Positions 26,651 through 35,253 of a stretch of 64,000 bases of DNA are shown one piece after another. Made by a program: the position numbers and the translations under genes. Source of the DNA: Bryobacteraceae bacterium CoA2 C42 (GTDB lineage: Bacteria > Acidobacteriota > Terriglobia > Bryobacterales > Bryobacteraceae); NCBI GenBank assembly GCA_019931245.1, contig JAINDL010000019.1, positions 120,211 through 184,210 on the forward strand, given 5' to 3'. The notes beneath the pieces were generated by a model, which did no database searches, was not told the origin of the DNA, and worked only from the letters and a program-made list of their open reading frames with translations. Position 1 is the stretch's first letter. Each line of letters begins with the position of its first letter.

Positions 26651-28085
26651 GGATCTCCTTGATGGGCTTGCCGTAGTCGATGTCGATGCGTTTGCGGCCG
26701 GGGATATCGAGGCGGCGGGGGTCGAGGCCGAGTTGGTGGAGGACGGTAGCGTGGATATCGGTGACGTAGTGGCGGTTTTCGACGGCGTGGAAGCCGATTT
26801 CGTCGGTAGCGCCGTGGACGACTCCGGCTTTAACGCCGCCGCCGGCCATGAAGACCGAGAAGCCGAAGGGGTGATGGTCGCGGCCGTTGGAGGCTTCGGC
26901 GCCGGGGGTGCGGCCGAACTCGGTGGCCCAGACGACGAGGGTTTCCTCAAGCAGGCCCCGCTGTTTGAGGTCCTGGAGTAGAGCGGCGATGGGCTGATCC
27001 ACCTTCATGGCGAGGGAGGAGTGATTTTTCTTGAGGTCTTTATGGGCGTCCCAGGCGTTGCCGGCGCCGCCGTGATAGACCTGGACGAAGCGGACCCCGC
27101 GTTCGGAGAGGCGGCGGGCGGCGAGGCAGACCTGGCCGAAGGGGCGGGTGATCTCCTGGTCGAGACCGTAGAGTTTCCGGGTGGCGGGGGACTCTTCTTT
27201 GAACTGGATGGCTTCAGGAACGGCCATTTGCATGCGGAAGGCGAGTTCGTAGGACTTGATGCGGGCGGCGAGGGCGGGGTCCTGGGGGTATTCGGCGGCG
27301 GACATGCCGTTGAGCTTGCGGAGGAGGGCGAATTCGCGCTCCTGGTCGGCCTTGGAAAGCTCCGCGCCGGGGGAGACGAAGGGGAGGGGGTTTTCGGGGT
27401 TGACGTCGAGGGAGACGCCGGCGTGTTCGGGACCGAGATAGCCCGAGCCATGGGTTCCGTTGCCGCCGCAGCAGTCGCCGGGCGGTTCGCCGAGGACGAC
27501 GTAGGCGGGGAGGTTTTCGTTCAGGGAGCCGAGGCCGTAGTGGACCCAGGAGCCGAGGGTGGGCAGGTAGCCGTCGAAGATGTGGCGGCCGGTGTGGAAC
27601 TGGAGGATGGCGCCGTGGTCGTTGTCGGTGGTCCAGGTGGAGCGGATGAGGGAGACTTCGTGCATCTGGCTGCCGATGTGAGGGAACCAGTCGGAGACGA
27701 GGACGCCGTTCTTGCCGCGGGGCTGGTAGCCGGTCTGCATGGGATAGAGCGTGAGCTTGATCTGGTGCTGACCGGGGACGAAGGCTTTGAGGTTTTCCTT
27801 GACGAAGGGGTTGGTGAGGGTATCGCGATGGGGCGTTTCCGAAAGCTGTTTGCCGGCGTGTTTATTGAGTTCGGGTTTGGGGTCGAAGGATTCGACGTGG
27901 GAGACGCCGCCGAGCATGAAGAGCCAGATGACGCGTTTGGCTTTGGGGGCGAAGTGGGGCTGGACGGCGGCGATGGATTGGGGGGTGAGGAGGGTGCCGA
28001 GGGCGAGGCCGGCGAGTCCCATGCCGGCGTCGGCGAGGAAGATGCGGCGGGATTTCGGATCGGAGCAGATGTTTCGACGGGCCAT
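26643..28085 (-). CDS. DUF1501 domain-containing (sulfatase-like fold) exported protein
   Basis: 480 aa; KAKRVIWLFMLGGVSHVESFDPKPELNKHAG..., VVWATEFGRTPGAEASNGRDHHPFGFSVFMAGGGVKAG typical DUF1501. Confidence 0.93.
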   Translation of the reverse strand: MARRNICSDPKSRRIFLADAGMGLAGLALGTLLTPQSIAAVQPHFAPKAKRVIWLFMLGGVSHVESFDPKPELNKHAGKQLSETPHRDTLTNPFVKENLKAFVPGQHQIKLTLYPMQTGYQPRGKNGVLVSDWFPHIGSQMHEVSLIRSTWTTDNDHGAILQFHTGRHIFDGYLPTLGSWVHYGLGSLNENLPAYVVLGEPPGDCCGGNGTHGSGYLGPEHAGVSLDVNPENPLPFVSPGAELSKADQEREFALLRKLNGMSAAEYPQDPALAARIKSYELAFRMQMAVPEAIQFKEESPATRKLYGLDQEITRPFGQVCLAARRLSERGVRFVQVYHGGAGNAWDAHKDLKKNHSSLAMKVDQPIAALLQDLKQRGLLEETLVVWATEFGRTPGAEASNGRDHHPFGFSVFMAGGGVKAGVVHGATDEIGFHAVENRHYVTDIHATVLHQLGLDPRRLDIPGRKRIDIDYGKPIKEILV

Positions 28086-28097
28086 GGGAGATTCCTC

Positions 28098-30560
28098 TTA
28101 TCGGATGGTAACGAAGTCGTTGTGGTTGAGCAGGACGTGGACGAGGCTTTCGCGGCGCGGGAGGGAGTCGTCGAGATAGGCGGCGGATTCGCGGAGTTCG
28201 CCGGGCTTGGCGGGGCGGCCGAGGAGGCGGGCAAAGACGGCCTGGACGAAGGCGTGGGGATCGGTGAGGCCGGCGAGGCTGGCCGCGATGGCGCGGGAGA
28301 CGGTGAAGCTGAGCTTGCCGTTGGCGAGGGCGAGGGCCTGCTGGGGGACGATGCTCTGGCTGCGCTCAAAGCACTCGATGGGGCTGGCGGCGTCGAAGAC
28401 TTTGAGCATGTCCATCTGCAGGTCCGGGGCGGTGCGGAAGTAGAGGCTGCGGCGGAAGACGTCGTGGCCTTTGGTTTCGTCGATTTCGGGGCCGCCGCGG
28501 GCGGGGTCGAGGAGGCCGGCGACATGGAGGGCGCTATCGCGGACGACTTCGGCTTCCATGCGGCGGACGTTGGCGCGCCAGAGGGTGCGGTTATCGGGGT
28601 CGGCCTGCTGCTGGGCGGGGGCGGGGGCGGAGGAGAGGCGGTAGGCCTGGGAGGTGACCATGAGCCGGTGCATGGCTTTCATATCCCAGTTGCGCTGCAT
28701 GAATTCGACGGCAAGCCAGTCGAGGAGTTCCGGATGGGAGGGGGGCTGGCCGCTTTTGCCGAAGTTGAAGACGGTGGGGACGAGGGGAGCGCCGAAGTGG
28801 CGGGCCCACATGTGGTTGATGGCGACGCGGGCGGTGAGCGGGTTGTCTTTGCCGGTGATCCAGCGGGCGAGCGCGAGGCGGCGTCCGGAACTGGAGGCGG
28901 GGTACTTGGGGCCGATGGGGGTGTAGCCTTCGGCGGGTTCCTTGAGGAGTTTGGTGGCGGCTTCGAGGCGGGCGGCGGCGGCGGCGTTTTTGTTTTGGGA
29001 GAACTCGTGGCGGGCGCGGAGCATTTCCGCGTCGGCCTTGATGGCGTTGGCTTGGAGTTCGAGTTTACGGGCCTGTTCGGCGAGCTGCTCCATGTTTTCG
29101 GGGACGGGGGTTTGGAGGGTGGCGAGGTCGGCGCGGATGCGGGCTTCGAGGGCGGGCAGGTCGGCCTGGCGGAACTCGAGATCTTTGGCGAGGGCGGCGA
29201 GGCTGGGGGCGGGTTCGGGCTTTTCGTGAGCTTTCTTGAGGTCGGCGGCGGCCTTTTCGATGGCGGCGCGGGCGGCGGCGAGCAGGTCGCGGGTGACGAA
29301 GGGACGGGAGTCGGGGAAGGTTTCCGCCAAGGGGAGGGAGACGCGCTCGAGCGGCAGTTCAGGCTTGCCGAAGAAGCGGGGGATGCCGGGTTGCATGACG
29401 GCGGAGGTGTCGGGGGTGGCTTCGTTGCCGCGGATGAAGCGGTAGGTGACGGCATCGGCGTTGGCGTCGTAGACGCGGGGGAGACCGTCCTGGAGGGTGT
29501 CGGCCTGGCCGGGGACGCGGTCGGTGCGGACTTCGTGGGATTCAAAGAAGGCGCGGAAGCGATAGTAGTCGGTGTGGGGCAGGGGATCGTACTTGTGAGT
29601 GTGGCAGCGGGCGCACTTGAGGGTGAGTCCGAGGAAGCTGGCGGCGGTGTATTCGGCGGCGTCCTGGAGCCAGACGTTGCGGTTGAACAGGTACCAGTTG
29701 CGGACGAGGAAGCCGGTGGCGCGGACGGTGTCGGGGTCGCCGGGGGCGAGTTCATCGCCGGCGAGCATTTCCTGGATCATGCGATCGTAGGGTTTGTTTT
29801 GGGCGAGGCTGTCGATGGTCCAATCGCGCCAGCGCCAGATGTGGCGGGCGCTGTAGCGGACCTGGCTGGTTTTACGGTAGCCGTACCAGTCGGAGTAGCG
29901 CCAGATGTCGAGCCAGTGGCGGCCCCAGCGTTCGGCGTGCTGGGGGCTATCAAGGAGTTGGTCGACGACGAGTTCGTAGGCGTTGGGGCGCTGGTCGGCC
30001 AGGAAGGCCGCGAGCTGCGCCGGGGTGGGAGGGAGGCCGATGAGGTCGAGGTAGAGGCGGCGGAGGAGAGTGGCACGGTCGGCCGGGGCGACGGGGGTGA
30101 CGCCCTTTTTCAAACGGGAGGCGGCAAGGAGTTCGTCGATAGACCGGGCGGCGGGGCGGACCGGGGGGCGGTAGGCCCAGTGGCTGGCGGCGGCGGAGAC
30201 GAGTTCGGCGTCGGGGTTGGCGGCGGCGGTTTCGTAGGGGGCGCCGGCCTTGATCCAATCGGCGAAGAGTTGGATTTCGGCATCGGGGAGTTTCTTCCCT
30301 TTGAAGGGCATGCCCGGTTCGACAATGTGGGCGACTACCTTATACAACTGCGATTCGGCGGGTAGGCCGGCGGTAATGACGGGACCATGTTCGCTGCCGA
30401 CCAGGAGGGCTTCGCGGGTAGAGAGATCGAGACCTCCCTGTTTGACCTTGGGGTTATGGCAGGCGAGACATTTGGTCTTGAGCAGGGCGATCGCGTCGCC
30501 GGGCGCTGCTTGTAACAGGCCGACCGTAGCGGCCCATCCGAGTAACCATCGCATCCGCAT
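28098..30560 (-). CDS. PSCyt1/DUF1549/DUF1553 (PSD1) domain protein
   Basis: 820 aa; KCLACHNPKVKQGGLDLSTRE, DLIGLPPTPAQLAAFLADQRPNAYELVVDQLLDSPQHAERWGRHWLDIWRYSDWYG, CARCHTHKYDPL, ARWITGKDNPLTARVAINHMWARHFG. Confidence 0.95.
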   Translation of the reverse strand: MRMRWLLGWAATVGLLQAAPGDAIALLKTKCLACHNPKVKQGGLDLSTREALLVGSEHGPVITAGLPAESQLYKVVAHIVEPGMPFKGKKLPDAEIQLFADWIKAGAPYETAAANPDAELVSAAASHWAYRPPVRPAARSIDELLAASRLKKGVTPVAPADRATLLRRLYLDLIGLPPTPAQLAAFLADQRPNAYELVVDQLLDSPQHAERWGRHWLDIWRYSDWYGYRKTSQVRYSARHIWRWRDWTIDSLAQNKPYDRMIQEMLAGDELAPGDPDTVRATGFLVRNWYLFNRNVWLQDAAEYTAASFLGLTLKCARCHTHKYDPLPHTDYYRFRAFFESHEVRTDRVPGQADTLQDGLPRVYDANADAVTYRFIRGNEATPDTSAVMQPGIPRFFGKPELPLERVSLPLAETFPDSRPFVTRDLLAAARAAIEKAAADLKKAHEKPEPAPSLAALAKDLEFRQADLPALEARIRADLATLQTPVPENMEQLAEQARKLELQANAIKADAEMLRARHEFSQNKNAAAAARLEAATKLLKEPAEGYTPIGPKYPASSSGRRLALARWITGKDNPLTARVAINHMWARHFGAPLVPTVFNFGKSGQPPSHPELLDWLAVEFMQRNWDMKAMHRLMVTSQAYRLSSAPAPAQQQADPDNRTLWRANVRRMEAEVVRDSALHVAGLLDPARGGPEIDETKGHDVFRRSLYFRTAPDLQMDMLKVFDAASPIECFERSQSIVPQQALALANGKLSFTVSRAIAASLAGLTDPHAFVQAVFARLLGRPAKPGELRESAAYLDDSLPRRESLVHVLLNHNDFVTIR

Positions 30561-30687
30561 ATCCTCAGCCTATGCCAAAGTTGGCGAAAAGTGGCGGGGC
30601 ATGTCCAGTCCGGCGGACGTATTCTCCCGCCGGGAGAGCCTAGGGCCGTCTGGCGGGAGGCGATGCGGTTAGCGGCGCGGATGGTCG

Positions 30688-30707
30688 ATTTTGCGAAACG
30701 AAGCCAA
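30688..30707 (+). repeat. Dispersed 20-bp repeat copy 1 (ATTTTGCGAAACGAAGCCAA)
   Basis: Exact 20/20 match to 52968-52987, both outside confident CDS. Confidence 0.85.
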
Positions 30708-31240
30708 GCGATCGGGAGTGCTTCCTGTCGGAGACCGTCGGTAGCGGCGCGGTCCGGACGAGGCCAGTCCGGCGGGAGTTGCCCTGTGTTCCAGGCCGCG
30801 GAGACGCAGCGATTGGCCAGCTTGTGCGGGGCAGCAGCGTTGGGTTGGTGGGCAGTTCACGGCGTGGGATAGCGGAGCAGCCGCTCGGATGCTCGTCCGG
30901 GGACAGAGGCAACGGGCGGCTATTCTCCGGAGCGGGGAGACGGGTTCATCCGTTGTAAACGGGAATGCTGCTTTCGAGCGATCTGCGGCGGCGCGTTTGT
31001 CCCTGGCTTCGGGTGGAGCCTGATCGCCCTACGCGGTGGCGGGCGCGGTTTACGGATCGAGCGGTTTGCCCGATGGGTCTCCGCCGGGGATCTTTCTCCA
31101 CCCGCCCGGTTCGCCGACGATGATCGACGGTGAGAGGGCAGATCACACTGCACCAAAGCATCGCGCGAGGACCATCGCGAATGGACCGCAGACCACCGCA
31201 GGATGACACCACCGCCGCGGGCCGCCTCGTCAGAAGCGCC

Positions 31241-31279
31241 CAGGCCGAAGCGAGTCCGTTGTGCGCGATTCCTCAAAAG
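31241..31279 (-). repeat. Stop/terminator repeat, copy A
   Basis: 39-nt exact match to copy B (31706-31744): CAGGCCGAAGCGAGTCCGTTGTGCGCGATTCCTCAAAAG. Confidence 0.9.
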
Positions 31280-31520
31280 CGGAACACCCTGGTCTGCCCA
31301 GGGCCAACACTGAGAAGGAACGGGGCGCGAGCGATGTGTCCGACTCAAAGAAGCGCGAGCAGCGGAAGTAGGCCGTCCTAGCAGTGGTGCCCTTGAGCCC
31401 GATCAAAAGATTGGTCCCGAGTTCCGCGCACAATCCCTTGGTGACAGCAGTGGCACTGCCGCTCGCTGAATAAAAGAGTGCCCTTTCTTTTTTCGCGACT
31501 CGGCCCTGCTCGTGCTTGCC

Positions 31521-31556
31521 TGTTCTTTGCCCTGCTCTTTGCCCTGCTCTTTGAAA
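31521..31556. repeat. Short tandem repeat, ~12-bp unit x3
   Basis: tgttctttgccc / tgctctttgccc / tgctctttgaaa. Confidence 0.8.
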
Positions 31557-31699
31557 GATCCGCCCGCAACCCCACAGGCTTCCAGAGCCTTGAGGAGTGG
31601 TGCGCCAAAAACCGCCAAGGGGATAACTTTCCGCAAAACGGACCGCGCCAATATCCCCAAGTCGTTGAATACACAACCCGTAGGCCGTGGTTCCTTAAA

Positions 31700-31744
31700 A
31701 GCGCACAGGCCGAAGCGAGTCCGTTGTGCGCGATTCCTCAAAAG
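31700..31744 (-). terminator. Terminator-like repeat, copy B, at the 3' end of the TonB receptor gene
   Basis: Minus strand: TTTTGAGGAATCGCGCACAACGGACTCGCTTCGGCCTGTGCGCTTTT; GCGCACA/TGTGCGC stem plus T-run; TGA is the receptor stop. Confidence 0.75.
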
Positions 31745-34700
31745 TAAAACTTCAATCCTAACTGGCCAATCCGCGGGTCCCTGGCTCCAAAAATCCGGCC
31801 ACCCACCGCCGGCAGTTCAATGTTGGCATTCGGATTCAGAAACTGTGTGTTGTTAAGTACGTTGAAGAACTCTGCCCGGAACTGCAGGAAGACCCCTTCC
31901 CGGAAGCTGAAGTTCTTCATCAGCGAAAAGTCCCAGTTGTTGATCCCCGGTCCCCGCAAAATGTTTCGTCCCGCGTTCCCCGGTACAAACGGCTGGGGTA
32001 CGCGGAAGTCGGCAATGTTGAAGCACCGCTCCGGAGTGCATTTGTCCACCTTGCCGGTGCCGATCACATCCGGCCGCCGGGCGTAGGAAAAGCCGATGTT
32101 ATGGGGGTCACTCGCAATCACCGGGGTAAACGGGAAGCCACCCTGGGCCGTGTAGATACCGCCCAGTTGCCAGCCGCCCAAAATCAGATCGGCTGCTTTC
32201 GGCATATCCGACAGGAACTGCCGGCCCTTGCCAAACGGCAGGTCCCAGCCATAACTGAGGACAAATCGCTGCCCCACGTCGAGGCCGGACCGGCCCCGCA
32301 TCGATCGCAGGTCGAACGGATTATCGGCCCCTTCGCCGCCGCCTTGGTCGTTGGTTGAGCCATCGATCGACTTACTCCAGGCATAAGCCGCCATGAAGCT
32401 CAACCCTTTGGAAAAACGCTTCTCGAGCTTTGCCTCCAGCGCATTGTAGTTGGCGTTGTCCCGGGTATCATAATAAGTTCCCGTGCCGTACTGGGGGAAC
32501 GGCCGGCGCTGCTGAAACGGACGCGTATCCGTGGCGCTGATCCGCGGCAGGTTCTGCGGCAGATAACGCTCCAGATTGGACGACTTATTGCCCACATACG
32601 CCACTTCCAAGGAGAGATCCCGCGCCAACTCCCGCTGAATCGCAAAGTTCCACTGATACATCGTCGGCGTCTTCATGTTCGGGTTCAATCCGAACGTCAG
32701 AGGCGTCGTAAAGTTTGCATTCACGCTGAACGGCTCGAAAAAGTTCCGCACATCCAGGGTCGGAAAACCGCCCACCGTTGGCTGCTGTTTCGATTCGTCC
32801 ACAATGAACGGCACATTGATGATTGGTACGCTCACCGCGTTGTTGCCGCTCGACATCATGTAAAAGACCCCCGCGCCGGTCCGAACCACCGTTTTGTTAT
32901 TACCGAATGGCCGCCAGGCCAGCCCCACCCGCGGCGCGAAATCGTTAAACCGGTTGAAGACCATCTTCTCCGGCAGTCCCACATCCGAGGCCTTGTCAAT
33001 CAGGTTCTGAAAGCGGGGAAAGGCAAAACGCGCCACCTGCTGCGACACTGTGTTCACCTGCCCATTCAACATCGCCACGGCCCAGCGTCCCGTATTGAAG
33101 TTGAAATTGGCCGCCTGGGCGTGCATCGGCGTCGGCGCCAGGTTCAACTCGTAACGCAATCCCAGGTTTACGGTCACGTTGCGTGATATCTTCCAGTCGT
33201 CCTGGACGAAGAAATGCCACCGTGTCTCATACTGTCCAAACAAGTTACGCGGAAAACTCCGTGACCCGTTCACCGGGTACCCCGTCAGGTAGTCCGCAAA
33301 TCCATTGCCCGTATAGCCGCCATTGAAACTGAACGCTCCGCGCGAATTCGCCGAGTTCGTTGAAGTGAGCCGGTAATCCCGGAAGTCAATGCCCGCTTTT
33401 ACCGTGTGCGCCCCGCGAATGAAAGAGACCGTATCGACAATCTGGTAGGAGTTGGTGGGATTCACGAGCGGCTGAAAGGCGTTTCCGGGAATCCCCTGAA
33501 AGCCCGTGATGCCAAGATTCGGAAAGCCGGGAAAGTTCTGGCTCGTCTCCTCAAACCCCCGGATTCCCGCGAGGGCCGTGTGGTTCGTACCCAGGCCCTG
33601 ATTGAGATTGGCATTGTGCAGCCGGGTATATCCCAATCGCAACTCGTTCAACGTCGTCGGGCTGAAAATGTGGGTCTCCGTCAACACCAGATTCTGCACC
33701 CGCTGCCGCTGGTTGAACCCTCCCAGGGCCGGAAACGGCCCTGGCGTAAAGTTCTGCACGTGGTTAATGCTGTAGCGCACCGCCAGCGAGTCCGCCCCGC
33801 TGAACACATGATCATACCGCGCGTTACCCTGGTTAGGATCGCTCTGAAACGGCGCACCATAAACAAAGGTGCCCTGCGCCGTGTTGGCCGACGGCACAAA
33901 CTGCAGGAAGTAAGTCGTCGCCGGGTTCAACCGGCTGGCAGGAATCACGTTACCGGGAAACGGCGTACCGGTCAACGGGTCGCGCACCGGCGCCGAGCTA
34001 CTCGAAAAGTCCCCGCGCCGCAGCGCGTCGGAAGCCACAATCGCGTTCGACGTCCGGCCCTGCCGGATCCGCGTGCCCTCATAATTGAGAAAGAAAAAGC
34101 TCTTGTCTTTGCCGTTGAATAGCTTCGGAAGCACCACTGGGCCGCCAAAGGCAAAGCCGAACTGGTTCTGCCGGTATGCTGCTTTCCGCGGGATGAAGAA
34201 ATTCCGCGCGTCGAGCCGATCGTTGCGCAGAAACTCGAACAGCGTGCCGTGATACTGGTTGGTACCGGCCTTGATCGTAGCGCTCAACACCGCGTTCCCG
34301 CGTCCGTACTCCGCCGAGAAGGAGTTCGCCTGGACTTTGAACTCCATCATCGCATCCACCGAGGGCCGCAGCGCCACGCCGTCGAACAGCTGTTCATTAA
34401 TGCTGATGCCATCGAGTAAGAACTCGGTCTTGCTCTGCCTCCCGCCGCTCACCGCCACCACGGAGGCCCCGGTTGTCCCCGCCGTCCCGATCACCGCATT
34501 CGGCAGCAGCGCCGCCAACTGCACAAAGTTCCGCCCATTCAGCGGCAGATCAACAATCTTCTGATTGCCGATCACCTGCCCGATTGACCCGCTCTCCGTA
34601 TTCACAATCGGCGCCGACTCCGTCACCGAAATCCGTTCGGTCACACTGCCTACCGTCATCGTCACGTCAATACGCGCCCGCTGATCAATCTGCAGCGTCA

Positions 34701-34977
34701 ACCCCTTGATCTCCTGCACCTGAAATCCGTTCCGCGAGACCGTTAAAGTATAGCTGCCCGTGATCGACAGCAGCGGGAGTTCATAGTCGCCGTTGTCACT
34801 CGTCGTCGTGGTGCGCTCCAGCCCGGTCGAGACGTTTTTCGCTTTGACTGTGGCGCCTCCCACGACCGCGCCGCTCTGGTCGGAGACCCGGCCCACAATC
34901 GTCGCCGTCGGTTGAGCCCAAAGCGTTGAAGCCATCAGAAACGACAACAGGCCGGCAATTCGGATTTGCCAATTCAT
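31738..34977 (-). CDS. TonB-dependent receptor with N-terminal carboxypeptidase-regulatory-like domain (Oar-like)
   Basis: From MNWQIRIAGLLSFLMASTLWAQ; ATIVGRVSDQSGAVVGGATVKAKNVSTGLERTTTTSDNGDYELPLL (CarboxypepD_reg), plug LPLNGRNFVQLAALLP, C-terminal KFYF. Confidence 0.93.
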   Translation of the reverse strand: MNWQIRIAGLLSFLMASTLWAQPTATIVGRVSDQSGAVVGGATVKAKNVSTGLERTTTTSDNGDYELPLLSITGSYTLTVSRNGFQVQEIKGLTLQIDQRARIDVTMTVGSVTERISVTESAPIVNTESGSIGQVIGNQKIVDLPLNGRNFVQLAALLPNAVIGTAGTTGASVVAVSGGRQSKTEFLLDGISINEQLFDGVALRPSVDAMMEFKVQANSFSAEYGRGNAVLSATIKAGTNQYHGTLFEFLRNDRLDARNFFIPRKAAYRQNQFGFAFGGPVVLPKLFNGKDKSFFFLNYEGTRIRQGRTSNAIVASDALRRGDFSSSSAPVRDPLTGTPFPGNVIPASRLNPATTYFLQFVPSANTAQGTFVYGAPFQSDPNQGNARYDHVFSGADSLAVRYSINHVQNFTPGPFPALGGFNQRQRVQNLVLTETHIFSPTTLNELRLGYTRLHNANLNQGLGTNHTALAGIRGFEETSQNFPGFPNLGITGFQGIPGNAFQPLVNPTNSYQIVDTVSFIRGAHTVKAGIDFRDYRLTSTNSANSRGAFSFNGGYTGNGFADYLTGYPVNGSRSFPRNLFGQYETRWHFFVQDDWKISRNVTVNLGLRYELNLAPTPMHAQAANFNFNTGRWAVAMLNGQVNTVSQQVARFAFPRFQNLIDKASDVGLPEKMVFNRFNDFAPRVGLAWRPFGNNKTVVRTGAGVFYMMSSGNNAVSVPIINVPFIVDESKQQPTVGGFPTLDVRNFFEPFSVNANFTTPLTFGLNPNMKTPTMYQWNFAIQRELARDLSLEVAYVGNKSSNLERYLPQNLPRISATDTRPFQQRRPFPQYGTGTYYDTRDNANYNALEAKLEKRFSKGLSFMAAYAWSKSIDGSTNDQGGGEGADNPFDLRSMRGRSGLDVGQRFVLSYGWDLPFGKGRQFLSDMPKAADLILGGWQLGGIYTAQGGFPFTPVIASDPHNIGFSYARRPDVIGTGKVDKCTPERCFNIADFRVPQPFVPGNAGRNILRGPGINNWDFSLMKNFSFREGVFLQFRAEFFNVLNNTQFLNPNANIELPAVGGRIFGARDPRIGQLGLKFYF

Positions 34978-35253
34978 ATCCTTGCTCCCTTGCGAAACTG
35001 GATTCGAAGTCTTCGCTGTCGTGTGCTCGGGACGGGAGAGCTCATAGGGTACTCCACGCCAGCAGTCTTTAGAAATGAGCATCAGTCCGAACGGCGGAAG
35101 TGTCAATCCGAAACGGACAAACCAACAAAAAACCGTCCAGGATTTCGAACAGCAAGACCCCGCGGCCCCGCGTTTCCGTGGCGTAACGTGATCAATGTCC
35201 CGGCTTCTGGACACCGCCGCTCCAACCGGACCATCTCGCCGTACACTGAAGAC

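Noticed and set aside
27021-30365. 1114-aa plus-strand ORF (and other long Gly/Ala/Val/Glu-rich ORFs: 560-2257, 2142-4286, 5547-7187, 7658-9688)
   Set aside because: Antisense to well-supported genes (DUF1501/PSD1, PAAR, T6SS genes); composition is that of antisense GC-rich codons (runs of G, E, V, D, A), no family recognisable.
31521-31556. Possible CRISPR-like array at the 12-bp tandem repeat
   Set aside because: Units are contiguous with no spacers and there are no cas genes in the window.
30591-31676. Small overlapping ORFs in the 30.6-31.7 kb gap (e.g. 31230-31676, 30640-30912)
   Set aside because: Overlap in multiple frames and traverse the dispersed repeats and tandem repeat; no recognisable domain. 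Kept as non-coding/repeat observations only.
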